From positions 73,264 to 137,263 of the forward strand of contig DDIN01000005.1 of the NCBI GenBank assembly GCA_002338565.1: a DNA stretch of 64,000 nt. Direction: 5' to 3'. Under the pieces are notes generated by a model. The model worked only from the letters and a program-made list of their open reading frames with translations, made no database searches and had not been told where the DNA came from. Shown here in pieces: positions 48,173 through 58,188 of the stretch. A program made the position numbers and the translations under genes. How positions within the stretch are numbered: position 1 is the stretch's first letter; every line of letters starts with the position of its first letter. This DNA comes from Hyphomonadaceae bacterium UBA1849 (GTDB lineage: Bacteria > Pseudomonadota > Alphaproteobacteria > Caulobacterales > Hyphomonadaceae).

Positions 48173-48649
48173 ATGTTCTTATCGACCGTTGAAGGAAGCA
48201 TTGATGGGCGCGGACGGGTTCTCGTTCCGAGCAGCTTCCGCACGGCTCTCGAAGGGGCATCCCGTTTCTTCCTGTATCCGATCGCTGAAGGTGGCGGCTG
48301 TCTTGAGGGCGGCGGCATGGATCTGATGCAGAGCTACCGTAAAATCTTCTCCAACCTGCACCCGAATGATGTGAACCGCCGAGCGAACGTTATGGCGATT
48401 TTCTCCAACGGCAGCGAAATCACGATGGATCAGGCGGGGCGCGCGAATATTCCGGCAAACCTGCTCCGTGAGGCGGGTATTGAGAAAGAGCTTCTCTTCG
48501 TTGGTGCGATGGACCGTTTCCAGATCTGGAATCCTGAGCGCTTTGCTTCCTATCGTCAGGATATGTCGTCCCATGCGACACAGAACCCTGATGCGCTGGC
48601 TGTGCCGTTCTATCAGAGCCTCGGCCAAGACGGACAGGGAGGCGCGTAA
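48173..48649 (+). CDS. mraZ: Transcriptional regulator MraZ
   Basis: DNA-binding protein of about 158 residues that represses the dcw cluster in other bacteria. Two AbrB-like modules are seen: VEGSIDGRGRVLVPSSFRTA and EITMDQAGRANIPANLLREA. The start at 48173 gives the usual N-terminus (MFLSTVEGS); the ATG at 48143 is in frame but would add ten unusual residues. The stop overlaps the rsmH start by 1 nt. It is the first gene of the division and cell wall cluster. Confidence 0.93.
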   Translation: MFLSTVEGSIDGRGRVLVPSSFRTALEGASRFFLYPIAEGGGCLEGGGMDLMQSYRKIFSNLHPNDVNRRANVMAIFSNGSEITMDQAGRANIPANLLREAGIEKELLFVGAMDRFQIWNPERFASYRQDMSSHATQNPDALAVPFYQSLGQDGQGGA

Positions 48650-49638
48650 TGGGCCATATTCCTGTCATGCTGGATCACGTTGTTGAGCACCTCGCGCCTA
48701 AGGCTGGCGAGGTGTTTCTCGACGGCACGTTCGGTGGGGGCGGTTACTCACGTCGCATTCTGGAAAGCGCTGCGTGCCATGTAATTGGCGTGGATCGTGA
48801 CCCGGATGCTGAAACACGCTCTGCACCGCTCAAATCCGATTATCCTGATCGCTTCAGTTTTGCGGCTGGCCGGTTCGGCGAGCTCGACGAGATTGCTCGC
48901 GCTTGTGGTCATGAGCAGCTCGATGGCGTTGTTGTTGATCTGGGTGTCTCATCGTTTCAGCTTGATGAGGCTGATCGCGGGTTTTCCTTTATGCGCGATG
49001 GGCCGCTCGATATGCGAATGAGCCAGAGCGGACCGAGTGCGGCTGATCTGGTGAACTCTGCGCCAGAGGCTGTTCTGGCTAACATCATTTTCCAATTGGG
49101 TGAGGAGCGTGACTCCCGTCGCATTGCGCGTCGTATCGTAGAGGCGCGCAAAGCCGAAGCCTTCACGACAACGCTTCAACTTGCGGAAGCCATCGAGAAG
49201 GCTGTCGGCGGTCGTCGTGGCAAGAAAACCCACCCTGCAACAAAGTCGTTTCAGGCGCTCCGCATGTTCGTGAATGAAGAGCTGGTCGAGTTGGCGAATG
49301 CGCTAGAAGCTGCCGAACGCGCGCTCAAGCCGGGCGGTCGTCTCGTCGTTGTGACCTTCCACTCTCTTGAAGACCGTATGGTCAAAGCATTCATGGCTGA
49401 GCGGTCCGGCAAAACCGAAGGTGGCTCGCGCTTTATGCCGGTCGTGCAATTTGAGGGGCCAGCCGCGACGTTTGAAAAGGTTCGCCGCGTAACTGCGCCA
49501 GACGTCGCCGAGATTGAATCGAATGTGCGTGCGCGTTCTTCTCGCCTTCGTTCCGCTGTGCGCACTGAATCGCCGGTCTGGGATGCTGAAACCGATCTGT
49601 CCGTTGATCTTCCGTCTCTGAGTGAGGTCTGCCGATGA
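48649..49638 (+). CDS. rsmH: 16S rRNA (cytosine1402-N4)-methyltransferase RsmH
   Basis: SAM-dependent methyltransferase of 329 residues (formerly MraW). The N-terminus GHIPVMLDHVVEHLAPK, the SAM-binding loop FLDGTFGGGGYSRRILES, VVVDLGVSSFQLDEADRGFS, and the C-terminal VVTFHSLEDRMVKAFM are the family marks. It modifies C1402 of 16S rRNA in the P site. It overlaps mraZ by 1 nt and ftsL by 4 nt. Confidence 0.97.
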   Translation: MGHIPVMLDHVVEHLAPKAGEVFLDGTFGGGGYSRRILESAACHVIGVDRDPDAETRSAPLKSDYPDRFSFAAGRFGELDEIARACGHEQLDGVVVDLGVSSFQLDEADRGFSFMRDGPLDMRMSQSGPSAADLVNSAPEAVLANIIFQLGEERDSRRIARRIVEARKAEAFTTTLQLAEAIEKAVGGRRGKKTHPATKSFQALRMFVNEELVELANALEAAERALKPGGRLVVVTFHSLEDRMVKAFMAERSGKTEGGSRFMPVVQFEGPAATFEKVRRVTAPDVAEIESNVRARSSRLRSAVRTESPVWDAETDLSVDLPSLSEVCR

Positions 49639-49943
49639 ACCGTTATGTGCTTCTGACTGGTATCGTTGTGATGGGCTTTCTGGCCGTCGGGATGTTTCAG
49701 GCAAAATCCGGCGCAGGCGAGAGCAATGATCGCATCCGCGCTCTGAATGCTGAAATCTCTCAGCTTGAAGGTGAGATTGAGCTCCTTGAAGCGGAGATGG
49801 ATACGCTGACAGGCCGTGCGCGTATTGCAGAGCTGGCGTCCAGCCGCCTCGGCATGGGGCCTGCGCGATCCCGCCAGATGATCGATATCGAAACTGCTGA
49901 TGCGTATTTCGGTCCGCTCACCGATTGGGAGAGCGAAGAATGA
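49635..49943 (+). CDS. ftsL: Cell division protein FtsL-like
   Basis: Bitopic division protein of 102 residues. One membrane segment (about residues 4-22, YVLLTGIVVMGFLAVGMF) is followed by a periplasmic coiled coil (IRALNAEISQLEGEIELLEA), then a short C-terminal domain with the LG-containing pattern ASSRLGMGPARSRQM. The name rests on size, topology and position between rsmH and ftsI. FtsL links FtsB/FtsQ and the FtsWI synthase at the septum. It overlaps both neighbours by 4 nt. Confidence 0.85.
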   Translation: MNRYVLLTGIVVMGFLAVGMFQAKSGAGESNDRIRALNAEISQLEGEIELLEAEMDTLTGRARIAELASSRLGMGPARSRQMIDIETADAYFGPLTDWESEE

Positions 49944-51601
49944 GCCAGAATCTGTTCGAAGCTGAACGCACATCTCCGCTCCGTGCCCGACTTGTGGCTG
50001 CGGGCCTTTGCTTTGCGTTTTGCGCGGTTGGCTTGCAGGGCGCAATTGTTGCGTTAGCTGGAAGTGATAGCGCCACTACGCGCGTTGCCAGCTCGTCTCG
50101 CGATGCTGTCAGCACGCGTCGCGCAGAGATTGTTGACCGCAATGGCGAGCGCCTTGCGACGTCCGTTTCTGTTTACTCGCTTTACGCTGACCCGAGTGCG
50201 ATCTGGAATGCCCATGATGTAGCATCCGGTCTCGTGTCCATCCTGCCAGACCTTGATTACGACACCATTCTCGCGCGCCTCTCTGATGAGGACCGGCGTT
50301 TCGTCTGGCTGAAACGAGGTCTCACGCCAAACCAGCGTCAGGCTGTGTTTGATCTTGGCTTTGAGGCGCTGGGCTTTCGCGAGGAGACGCGCCGTTTCTA
50401 CCCGCAGCGCAGCCTCGCCTCGCATATTCTCGGTTTCACCGATGTCGACGGCAACGGGATTTCAGGCATCGAGTATGCGCTGAATGATCGCCTCACCAGC
50501 ACTGACGAGCCGCTCCAGCTGACTATTGATGTTGGTATTCAGTACAGCCTCGAGGTCGAGCTGAGCGCGGCGGCTGTTCGCACAAACGCTGAAGGCGGCG
50601 CTGGCGTCGTGCTGGACGCGCGTACGGGTGAGGTGCTCGCCATGGCGTCCTGGCCGATGTATGACGCGAACCGCCCGCAGGATGCTGATGATGTTGCTCG
50701 CTTCAACCGCGCTTCTTCCGGTGTTTACGAGCTGGGGTCTGTGTTCAAGCCGTTCACGATTGCGGCGGGCATCGATCTCGGCGAAGTGACGCTTCGCGAA
50801 ACCTTCGATGTGCGCAATCCGATCCGTATCGGCTCTGACGCTATTCATGACGATCACCCGCTGCATAATGCGCATAGCGCTAACCTGACCACTATTCTGG
50901 CTCAGTCCTCCAATATCGGCACGGTTCAGGTCGCGGGTCGCATCGGTCCTGAGCGTCAGGTACGCTTCCTTGAGTCACTTGGCCTGTTTGAGGCCTCTCC
51001 GGTCGAACTTGGTTCGGCTGCGCCGCTTCTTCCAGACTATTGGTCTGAAGTGACGTATGCGACGGCAAGTTTCGGACATGGCATTGCTGTCTCTCCGATG
51101 TCGTTTGCCTCGGCGTTTGCGACATTCGCTAATGATGGCGAATATCTTGCGCCAACCATTCTGATGGAAGGTGACCCGCTGTCCGAACCTCGCGAGCCGC
51201 GCCGCGTTATGTCTGCGCCAACGGCTCAGGTCGTTGTCGAGATGATGCGTACGGCTGTGACAGAGGGCACTGGCCGCAATGCTGATGTCGTTGGCTACCG
51301 CGTCGCGGGTAAAACCGGCACGGCCGAAAAACCTGCTGCTGGTGGATATGATGACGACCGGAATGTGACATCATTCTCCGCTGTCTTTCCCGCAGATGAC
51401 CCGAATTATGTCGTATTGATCGTGCTGGATGAGCCGACCAATGAGGCTGGTCAGGCCATCTCTGCTGCTTTCGCGTCTGCCCCGGCAGTCGGAAATGTGA
51501 TTGAACGCATCGCGCCGATTTTGGATGTGATGCCGAACTTTGAAGACATCAGACCGTCTGGACCGCCGGTGCGTATGATTGCAGACAGGAGGTCACTGTG
51601 A
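49940..51601 (+). CDS. ftsI: Septal peptidoglycan transpeptidase FtsI (PBP3)
   Basis: Class B penicillin-binding protein of 553 residues with one N-terminal membrane segment (about 20-42). The transpeptidase motifs are SxxK in YELGSVFKPFTIAAG, SxN in AQSSNIGTVQ and KTG in YRVAGKTGTAEKPA. The pedestal domain starts with RAEIVDRNGERLATSVSVYS. ATG 49940, in ATGA with the ftsL stop and preceded by GGGAGA, is chosen over ATG 49925. It cross-links septal peptidoglycan together with FtsW, which is encoded further on in the cluster. Confidence 0.96.
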   Translation: MSQNLFEAERTSPLRARLVAAGLCFAFCAVGLQGAIVALAGSDSATTRVASSSRDAVSTRRAEIVDRNGERLATSVSVYSLYADPSAIWNAHDVASGLVSILPDLDYDTILARLSDEDRRFVWLKRGLTPNQRQAVFDLGFEALGFREETRRFYPQRSLASHILGFTDVDGNGISGIEYALNDRLTSTDEPLQLTIDVGIQYSLEVELSAAAVRTNAEGGAGVVLDARTGEVLAMASWPMYDANRPQDADDVARFNRASSGVYELGSVFKPFTIAAGIDLGEVTLRETFDVRNPIRIGSDAIHDDHPLHNAHSANLTTILAQSSNIGTVQVAGRIGPERQVRFLESLGLFEASPVELGSAAPLLPDYWSEVTYATASFGHGIAVSPMSFASAFATFANDGEYLAPTILMEGDPLSEPREPRRVMSAPTAQVVVEMMRTAVTEGTGRNADVVGYRVAGKTGTAEKPAAGGYDDDRNVTSFSAVFPADDPNYVVLIVLDEPTNEAGQAISAAFASAPAVGNVIERIAPILDVMPNFEDIRPSGPPVRMIADRRSL

Positions 51602-53031
51602 AGCTGAAAGATCTGTTCGAGGGGCAGAACGTCTCAGCAGACGCTGATGTTAAAGGACTGACGGCCGATTCCCGCAAAGTGGAGGACGGCTTCGTCTTTG
51701 CCGCTCTTAAAGGTGTTGCCCGTGACGGCCGCGAGTTTATTCCGATGGCGCTCGAAAAGGGCGCTGCGGCTATTCTCTGTGATGGGCCTGCGGAAACAGG
51801 TAATGCTGCGCTTGTAACCGCTGAAGAGCCGCGTCAGGCGCTCGCTTATGCCAGCGCGAAATTCTATCCGCGCCAGCCTGAAAATATCGTGGCCGTGACT
51901 GGCACGAATGGCAAAAGCTCTACGGTCGATTTTCTTCGCCAGATCTGGGCGCATGCAGGCCACAAAGCGGCCAGCATGGGCACGCTCGGCGCGGTTGGCC
52001 CGAATGGTCATATCGATCTCGGCCACACGACGCCTGATCCGGTGATGATCCACGAGACACTCGATACACTGGCGGGTGAGGGCGTTACGCATGCCGCGAT
52101 GGAGGCGTCGTCCCACGGCCTCGTTCAGTACCGCCTTGATGGTGTGAAGCTGGCTGCTGTGGCGTTTACGAACCTGACACAGGACCATCTCGATTATCAT
52201 GCGGACTTCAATGACTACCGCTCTGCCAAGCTGCGTTTGTTTTCAGAGCTCGCGCCTGACGGTGCGCTCGCGGTTGTAAATGCTGACAGCCCGGAAACGC
52301 CTGTGTTCGAAGAGGCTGCGCGTGAGGCAGGGCTGAACCTGTTCTCTGTTGGCTGGCGCGGCGCCGACCTGAAAATTCGCGAACTTAGCCCGCGTGCGAC
52401 AGGGCAGGTGATGGACGTGCTTTATCAGGGCAATGCGTATGACGTGCATCTGCCTCTGATTGGTGAGTTTCAGGCGCTCAATGCGCTGACGGCGGCAGGT
52501 CTCGCGATTGGTCTTGGCCTCGCTCCGGAAGCGGTGTTCGAGGCTATGGCGACGCTGACGACGGTTAAAGGTCGCCTCGAGCTGGTCGGAGAAAAGTCCG
52601 GCGGCGGCGCTGTCTTCGTTGACTATGCGCACACGCCGGATGGCCTTGATGTGCTCCTCCGCGCTGCGCGTCCGCACACTGCCGGTCGGCTCATTCTGGT
52701 GTTCGGATGCGGTGGTGATCGCGATCCATACAAACGCCCGATGATGGGTGAGATCGCTGCAAAGCATGCCGACGTCGTCATCGTGACAGATGATAACCCG
52801 CGCACCGAAGACGCCGCGTCTATCCGCTCGTCCATCATGACGGCGTGCCCCGAAGCGACTGAGATCGCTGATCGTGCTGCGGCGATCCAGTCTGGTATCG
52901 CGCAGCTGAAAGCCGGCGATACGCTACTCATTGCAGGTAAGGGGCACGAGGCCGGTCAGATTGTTGGCGCTGAAGTTCTGCCTTTCTCGGATCAGGATAC
53001 AGCCGCCCAGGCTCTGGAGAGCGCCGCATGA
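51598..53031 (+). CDS. murE: UDP-N-acetylmuramoyl-tripeptide synthetase MurE
   Basis: Mur ligase of 477 residues that adds the third residue to the stem peptide. ATP loop: VAVTGTNGKSSTVDFLRQIW; central motif TNLTQDHLDYHADFNDYRSA; substrate motif DDNPRTED, which is the marker for meso-diaminopimelate selection. FVDYAHTPDGLDVLLRAARP is also typical. Starts with GTG at 51598 overlapping the ftsI stop (GTGA). Confidence 0.97.
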   Translation: MKLKDLFEGQNVSADADVKGLTADSRKVEDGFVFAALKGVARDGREFIPMALEKGAAAILCDGPAETGNAALVTAEEPRQALAYASAKFYPRQPENIVAVTGTNGKSSTVDFLRQIWAHAGHKAASMGTLGAVGPNGHIDLGHTTPDPVMIHETLDTLAGEGVTHAAMEASSHGLVQYRLDGVKLAAVAFTNLTQDHLDYHADFNDYRSAKLRLFSELAPDGALAVVNADSPETPVFEEAAREAGLNLFSVGWRGADLKIRELSPRATGQVMDVLYQGNAYDVHLPLIGEFQALNALTAAGLAIGLGLAPEAVFEAMATLTTVKGRLELVGEKSGGGAVFVDYAHTPDGLDVLLRAARPHTAGRLILVFGCGGDRDPYKRPMMGEIAAKHADVVIVTDDNPRTEDAASIRSSIMTACPEATEIADRAAAIQSGIAQLKAGDTLLIAGKGHEAGQIVGAEVLPFSDQDTAAQALESAA

Positions 53032-54440
53032 CAAAGCCACTCTGGACCTCCGAAGAGGCTGCCAAAGCAACGGGTGGCCGGGCCGTTGGTCGCTGGGCGA
53101 TTTACGGTCTGTCCATCGATACGCGCAGCATCCAGCCGGGCGACATGTTCGTGGCGCTGAAAGATGTGCGTGACGGTCATGACTTTGTGCCGAACGCCTA
53201 TGAAGCCGGTGCAGGTGCATGTCTGGTGTCGCGCCCGATCGAGGATGTGCCAGCGCTTCAGGTCGATGACACGCTGACAGCGCTCGAAGCCATGGGGCGG
53301 GCCGCTCGTTCGCGCACGGATGCTTTCTGCTGCGCGATTACAGGCTCAGTCGGCAAAACCAGTGTGAAGGAAATGCTCGCGCAAATCTTCCGCGCTTTTG
53401 GTCCTGCGCATTGGTCCGTCAAATCCTTCAATAATCACTGGGGCGTGCCGCTGACGCTCGCGCGTATGCCGCAGGACACGACGCGCGCTGTGTTCGAGAT
53501 TGGCATGAATACGCCGGGCGAGATTGAGCCTCGCTCTGAAATGGTTCGCCCGCATGCGGCGCTGATAACCAAGATTGCACCAGCCCACCTGGAGGGCATG
53601 GGGTCTGAGGACGCGGTTGCGCTGGAAAAGTCTGCGATCTTTGCGGGCCTGCAGTCCGGCGGCTATGCGATCCTGCCGCTCGGCGATAATTTCTACGAAT
53701 TCCTCCGCGACAAGGCAGCAGAGTATGCGCCAGATGCGAAAATCCTGACATTCGGCACTGAAGGCAGTCAGGCCTTCGTGACGGATTACGAGACGGACGG
53801 TGTGTCCTCACGGTTTACCCTGGAAGTACTTGGCGAGACGGTTGACGTCTCCGTCGATGCAGTGGGCGAGCATTGGGGGCAGAATGTTGCCGCCGCTTTG
53901 CTCATGGCCAATTGTTCCGGCCTTGGCGTGATCGAGGCGGCAAAAGCCTTGAACGGTTATGCGCCACCTGAAGGGCGCGGCAATGCTGAATGGTTGAACC
54001 TTGAGGGCGAAGGCCGCGCTTTGATGGTTGATGACGCTTACAATGCGAACCCTGAAAGCATGCGCGCTGCGCTTGCCGGTTTCGCGATGCGCCCTGCAAA
54101 GCGTAAACTAATTGCACTTGGTGAGATGAAAGAGCTTGGCCCGGATGCCGACGCACTTCATGCAGGCCTCGCACCCGAGATTCTGGTTTGCGAGCCAGCG
54201 CGGGTTTTCCTGTCAGGCGAAGGCATCAAGCCGCTTGCAAAAGCGCTCGACGGGAAGATGGAAGTAAGCTGGGCAATGAAAGCCGGCGATCTTCATGAAA
54301 TGGTTAATAAGTCGTTAATAAATGGCGATGCGCTCTTGATCAAAGGCTCGAATGCTTCCGGAATGGGAACACTAGCCGGAGCGCTTCGACGCTTCAGCGC
54401 GCAGAATAACGATACCTCAAAGGGCGCCGGGGAAGAGTAA
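53028..54440 (+). CDS. murF: UDP-N-acetylmuramoyl-tripeptide-D-alanyl-D-alanine ligase MurF
   Basis: Mur ligase of 470 residues that adds D-Ala-D-Ala. N-terminal domain IYGLSIDTRSIQPGDMFVAL; ATP loop AITGSVGKTSVKEMLAQIF; TKIAPAHLEGMGSEDAVALE; C-terminal VDDAYNANPESMRAALAGFA, the MurF hallmark. It overlaps murE by 4 nt and mraY by 1 nt. Confidence 0.97.
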   Translation: MTKPLWTSEEAAKATGGRAVGRWAIYGLSIDTRSIQPGDMFVALKDVRDGHDFVPNAYEAGAGACLVSRPIEDVPALQVDDTLTALEAMGRAARSRTDAFCCAITGSVGKTSVKEMLAQIFRAFGPAHWSVKSFNNHWGVPLTLARMPQDTTRAVFEIGMNTPGEIEPRSEMVRPHAALITKIAPAHLEGMGSEDAVALEKSAIFAGLQSGGYAILPLGDNFYEFLRDKAAEYAPDAKILTFGTEGSQAFVTDYETDGVSSRFTLEVLGETVDVSVDAVGEHWGQNVAAALLMANCSGLGVIEAAKALNGYAPPEGRGNAEWLNLEGEGRALMVDDAYNANPESMRAALAGFAMRPAKRKLIALGEMKELGPDADALHAGLAPEILVCEPARVFLSGEGIKPLAKALDGKMEVSWAMKAGDLHEMVNKSLINGDALLIKGSNASGMGTLAGALRRFSAQNNDTSKGAGEE

Positions 54441-55594
54441 TGCTGTACGAAATTTTATCTTTATATACAGATGACTACTCGTTTCTGAACGTGATGAACT
54501 ACGTCACTTTCCGGACGGGTCTTGCCTTCGCGACGGCGTTTATTCTCTGCCTGATTATGGGCGCGCCAATGATTAACTGGCTGCGTAAGCGTCAGAAAAA
54601 GGGCCAGCCAATCCGTGAAGATGGTCCGGAAAGCCATCTGCTCACGAAAAAAGGCACGCCCACCATGGGCGGTTTCCTGATTCTGATGGGCATTTCAGTC
54701 GGCACACTTCTCTGGGCGGATCTGTCTAACGAATATATCTGGATCGTACTCTTCGTGACGGTCGGCTACGGCCTGATCGGCTTCCTGGATGACTTCACGA
54801 AAGTCACCAAAGGCCATGCCGGCGGTCTTTCCGGCAAGGCGCGTTTGTTCGCCGAGTTCGTGATTGCGATCGTTGCGGTGGTCTGGGTAGCCCGTTACGC
54901 GCCAATCGCTGCGGGCCAGTCTGCGCTTGAACGCGAAGCTGCGAACCTGCTGCCGGTGCTGATCCCTGAAAACTTTGAGACATCTCTGACCATTCCGTTC
55001 TTCAAAGACGTTCTGATCAATCTGACGATCTATGGCTTTGCGATTTTCGGCGCGTTCGTTGTTGTGGGCGCGGCCAACTCTGTGAACCTGACGGACGGCC
55101 TCGATGGCCTTGCCATTGTGCCGGTCATGGTTGCAGGCGGCACGTTTGCGTTGATCGCTTATATCTGCGGAACGCCGCGCTACGCCGATTATCTCTATCT
55201 GATCAACACGCCGGGCACGTCTGAACTGACTGTATTGTTCGGTGCGCTGTTTGGCTCAGGCCTCGGCTTCCTCTGGTACAACGCACCGCCTGCGAAAGTC
55301 TTTATGGGCGACACAGGCTCGCTCGCGCTGGGCGGCATGGTCGGCACAGTTGCTGTGTGCACCAAGCACGAGATCGTTCTGGCAATTGTTGGCGGCATTT
55401 TCGTCATGGAGGCTCTCTCCGTATTCGTTCAGGTGGGCAGCTATAAGCTGACCGGTAAGCGCGTTTTCCGTATGGCGCCGATCCACCACCACTTCGAAAA
55501 AGCGGGCTGGGCTGAATCCACCGTCGTGATCCGTTTCTGGATCATATCCGTAGTTCTGGCCCTTATCGGCCTTGCGACACTCAAGCTGAGATAG
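54440..55594 (+). CDS. mraY: Phospho-N-acetylmuramoyl-pentapeptide transferase MraY
   Basis: Integral membrane enzyme of 384 residues with about ten membrane segments that makes lipid I from UDP-MurNAc-pentapeptide and undecaprenyl phosphate. Marks: GTPTMGGFLILMGISVGTLL, the aspartate motif GLIGFLDDFTKVTKGHAGGL, NSVNLTDGLDGLAIVPVMVA, KVFMGDTGSLALGGM and FRMAPIHHHFEKAGWAESTV. It follows murF with a 1-nt overlap. Confidence 0.97.
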   Translation: MLYEILSLYTDDYSFLNVMNYVTFRTGLAFATAFILCLIMGAPMINWLRKRQKKGQPIREDGPESHLLTKKGTPTMGGFLILMGISVGTLLWADLSNEYIWIVLFVTVGYGLIGFLDDFTKVTKGHAGGLSGKARLFAEFVIAIVAVVWVARYAPIAAGQSALEREAANLLPVLIPENFETSLTIPFFKDVLINLTIYGFAIFGAFVVVGAANSVNLTDGLDGLAIVPVMVAGGTFALIAYICGTPRYADYLYLINTPGTSELTVLFGALFGSGLGFLWYNAPPAKVFMGDTGSLALGGMVGTVAVCTKHEIVLAIVGGIFVMEALSVFVQVGSYKLTGKRVFRMAPIHHHFEKAGWAESTVVIRFWIISVVLALIGLATLKLR

Positions 55595-55606
55595 AGGTCT
55601 GATCAG

Positions 55607-57028
55607 GTGATCCCTATTCGTGAATTCGCAGGACAGTATGTCGCCGTATTCGGTCTTGGCCGCACAGGCCTTGCGACCGTGCGCGCGCTGCAGGCTGGCG
55701 GTGCGAAGGTTCACGCATGGGATGACAATCCGGTTGCGCGTGAGCGGGCGACCGAGCAGGGCTTTGACCTGGTAGATATCAATAAGCGCGACTGGCAGCA
55801 GTATTCAGCGCTGGTTCTGTCGCCCGGAATTCCATACCGCTATCCGGAGCCGCACCGCCTGGTTCAGATGGCCAGAATGGTTGGCGTTGAAGTCATCGGA
55901 GACATGGAGCTGTTTGCCCGCGCGGTGAACGCCATGCCGGAACACTCACGTCCGAAGATCATCGGCGTCACCGGAACGAACGGTAAGTCCACGACGACGT
56001 CCCTCATTGGCCATGTGCTTAAGAAGGCGGGCAAGGACGTACGCGTCGGCGGCAATATCGGAATTGGCGTTCTGGATATGGCGCCGCTCCATGCAAATGC
56101 CGTCTATGTGCTGGAGCTGTCATCCTATCAGCTCGATCTGTGCGAAAGCCTGAAATGCGATGTAGCGGTGCTGCTCAATGTGACGCCGGACCATCTGGAA
56201 CGTCATGGCGGTATGCAGGGCTATATCAACGCCAAGATCCGCATCTTCGATAACCAGTCAGAGAAAGATCTCGCCGTCATCGGTATGGACACCATGCCGA
56301 CGCAGATCCTGATGGCTAAGATGGCGGCCAAGCGTCACCAGCGCTGCGTGGGCGTCTCTTCCACCTATGCGCTTGGTCGAGGCGTAAGCGCTGTTCATGG
56401 TCGTCTGTTTGATAGCCAGAGTGGCCGCGCCATGATGATTGGTGACCTCAGCAAAATTCAAACTCTGCCGGGCGCGCACAACCATCAGAACGCTGCAGCA
56501 GCTTATGCAGCCTGCCGCGGAGTGGGCGTGGATGCGACCGTGATCATGGAGGCGATGGCGACCTTTCCGGGCCTCGCGCACCGTCAGGAAGTTGTCGGCA
56601 AAGTTGGCGGCGTAACCTTCGTGAATGATTCAAAAGCGACGAACGGTCAGGCGGCTGTTCAGGCGCTGAAAAGCTACCCGAAAGTCTACTGGATTGGTGG
56701 CGGTGTGGCCAAATCTGATGGCCTCGCAGATGTCCGCCCGTTTTATGGCCACATCACGAAAGCTTATCTGATCGGTGAAGCGCAGAAGCAATTCTCCCGC
56801 GAGTTGGGCAATGACGTTCCGCACATGAATTGCGGCACACTCAAGCGCGCCGTCGCCGAAGCCATGCATGATGCAGCGAACTCGGGCGATGAAGATCCTA
56901 TCGTTCTTCTGTCGCCAGCCTGTGCGAGCTTTGATCAGTTCAAGGATTTCGAGGCGCGCGGCGACGAGTTCAAAGAGCTTGTACATGGCCTGATGAGCGA
57001 TACTGAAAGACTTCGGGCAACGGTATGA
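55607..57028 (+). CDS. murD: UDP-N-acetylmuramoylalanine-D-glutamate ligase MurD
   Basis: Mur ligase of 473 residues adding D-Glu. N-terminal VAVFGLGRTGLATVRALQAG; ATP loop IIGVTGTNGKSTTTSLIGHV; LELSSYQLDLCESLKCDVAV with NVTPDHLERHGGMQGYINAK; C-terminal LLSPACASFDQFKDFEARGD. GTG at 55607 is the start; GAGG lies about 10 nt upstream. The stop overlaps the ftsW start by 4 nt. Confidence 0.96.
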   Translation: MIPIREFAGQYVAVFGLGRTGLATVRALQAGGAKVHAWDDNPVARERATEQGFDLVDINKRDWQQYSALVLSPGIPYRYPEPHRLVQMARMVGVEVIGDMELFARAVNAMPEHSRPKIIGVTGTNGKSTTTSLIGHVLKKAGKDVRVGGNIGIGVLDMAPLHANAVYVLELSSYQLDLCESLKCDVAVLLNVTPDHLERHGGMQGYINAKIRIFDNQSEKDLAVIGMDTMPTQILMAKMAAKRHQRCVGVSSTYALGRGVSAVHGRLFDSQSGRAMMIGDLSKIQTLPGAHNHQNAAAAYAACRGVGVDATVIMEAMATFPGLAHRQEVVGKVGGVTFVNDSKATNGQAAVQALKSYPKVYWIGGGVAKSDGLADVRPFYGHITKAYLIGEAQKQFSRELGNDVPHMNCGTLKRAVAEAMHDAANSGDEDPIVLLSPACASFDQFKDFEARGDEFKELVHGLMSDTERLRATV

Positions 57029-58152
57029 CGACACTCGCGCGTTCTGACACATCCATGTTGGCAGAATGGTGGCGCACGGTGGATCACGGCATCATCATTG
57101 GCGCCATGGTTCTGCTTGCGTGCGGTATGCTGTTGTCACTTGCTGCAGGGCCGACAGCCGCAGAGCGTATCGGTTACAATAACACCTTCCATTTCGTGTT
57201 CCGTCATGCCGGGTTCGTCGTTGGCGCAATTATCATCATGCTGGCCGCGTCCATGCTGACTGAGAGCTGGGCGCGTCGTCTCGCCCTGCTGATATTCATC
57301 GGTGCGTTTCTTCTGATGGCCGTGCTTCTGGTGATCGGGCACGAAGTCAAAGGTAGTCAGCGCTGGATCAGTCTGGGCGGCTTCTCGATACAACCTTCGG
57401 AATTTGTGAAGCCTGCGCTGATCGTACTTGCCTCATGGTTGCTCGCGCAGCGCCAGCGCCTGAAGACTGTGCCTTGGGAGGTTCTGACTTTCTTCCTGTT
57501 TGCGCCTACTGTTGGTCTGCTGCTCCTTCAGCCTGATGTGGGACAAACGGCGCTTTTGACGGCGGCTTTCCTGATAGCGTTCTTCGTGTCCGGCCTGCCT
57601 CTCATCTGGGCAGCAGCCTTCGGTGTGGGCGGTGTGCTAACGGGTCTGGGGCTCTATTTTTCGTTCGAGCACGTTCGCTATCGCATCCAGAGTTTCCTCA
57701 ACCCGAATGAGGCGAGCTATCAGCTGGATCAGGCGCATGAAGCGATTGCGCGAGGCGGTCTTCTGGGCGTTGGCCCGGGCGAGGGACGCATCAAGGAAGA
57801 CCTTCCTGACCCTCATACCGATTTCATCTATTCGGTCGCAGGCGAGGAGTTCGGCTATATCGCCTGTCTTGGCTTGCTCATCATCTTCGCTGTGATCGCG
57901 CTTCGCGGCGTGATGGCGGCGTCCCGCAGGGCTGATCCATATCCGCGTGCAGCAGGCACGGCGCTTTTCTTCATGTTCGGCCTGCAAGCGGTCATCAATG
58001 TGGGCGTGAATGTCGGTATGCTGCCAACCAAGGGAATGACGCTGCCATTTATCAGCTATGGCGGGTCCTCAATGATCGGTACGGCGCTCACACTTGGCCT
58101 CGGCCTTGCTTTGACCCGTAAAAGGGCTGAATTTCACCCCGGAATTAAGTAA
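57025..58152 (+). CDS. ftsW: Peptidoglycan glycosyltransferase FtsW
   Basis: SEDS-family membrane glycosyltransferase of 375 residues, about ten membrane segments, partner of FtsI in septal wall synthesis. Marks: GSQRWISLGGFSIQPSEFVK, LLLQPDVGQTALLTAAFLIA, GGLLGVGPGEGRIKEDLPDP with THTDFIYSVAGEE-like PHTDFIYSVAGEEFGYI, and GMTLPFISYGGSSMIGTALT. Position in the dcw cluster separates it from RodA. It overlaps murD by 4 nt and precedes murG by 36 nt. Confidence 0.96.
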   Translation: MTTLARSDTSMLAEWWRTVDHGIIIGAMVLLACGMLLSLAAGPTAAERIGYNNTFHFVFRHAGFVVGAIIIMLAASMLTESWARRLALLIFIGAFLLMAVLLVIGHEVKGSQRWISLGGFSIQPSEFVKPALIVLASWLLAQRQRLKTVPWEVLTFFLFAPTVGLLLLQPDVGQTALLTAAFLIAFFVSGLPLIWAAAFGVGGVLTGLGLYFSFEHVRYRIQSFLNPNEASYQLDQAHEAIARGGLLGVGPGEGRIKEDLPDPHTDFIYSVAGEEFGYIACLGLLIIFAVIALRGVMAASRRADPYPRAAGTALFFMFGLQAVINVGVNVGMLPTKGMTLPFISYGGSSMIGTALTLGLGLALTRKRAEFHPGIK

Positions 58153-58188
58153 TCGTTTCGGCCTGAGACACGGCTGAAGGAGTATCTC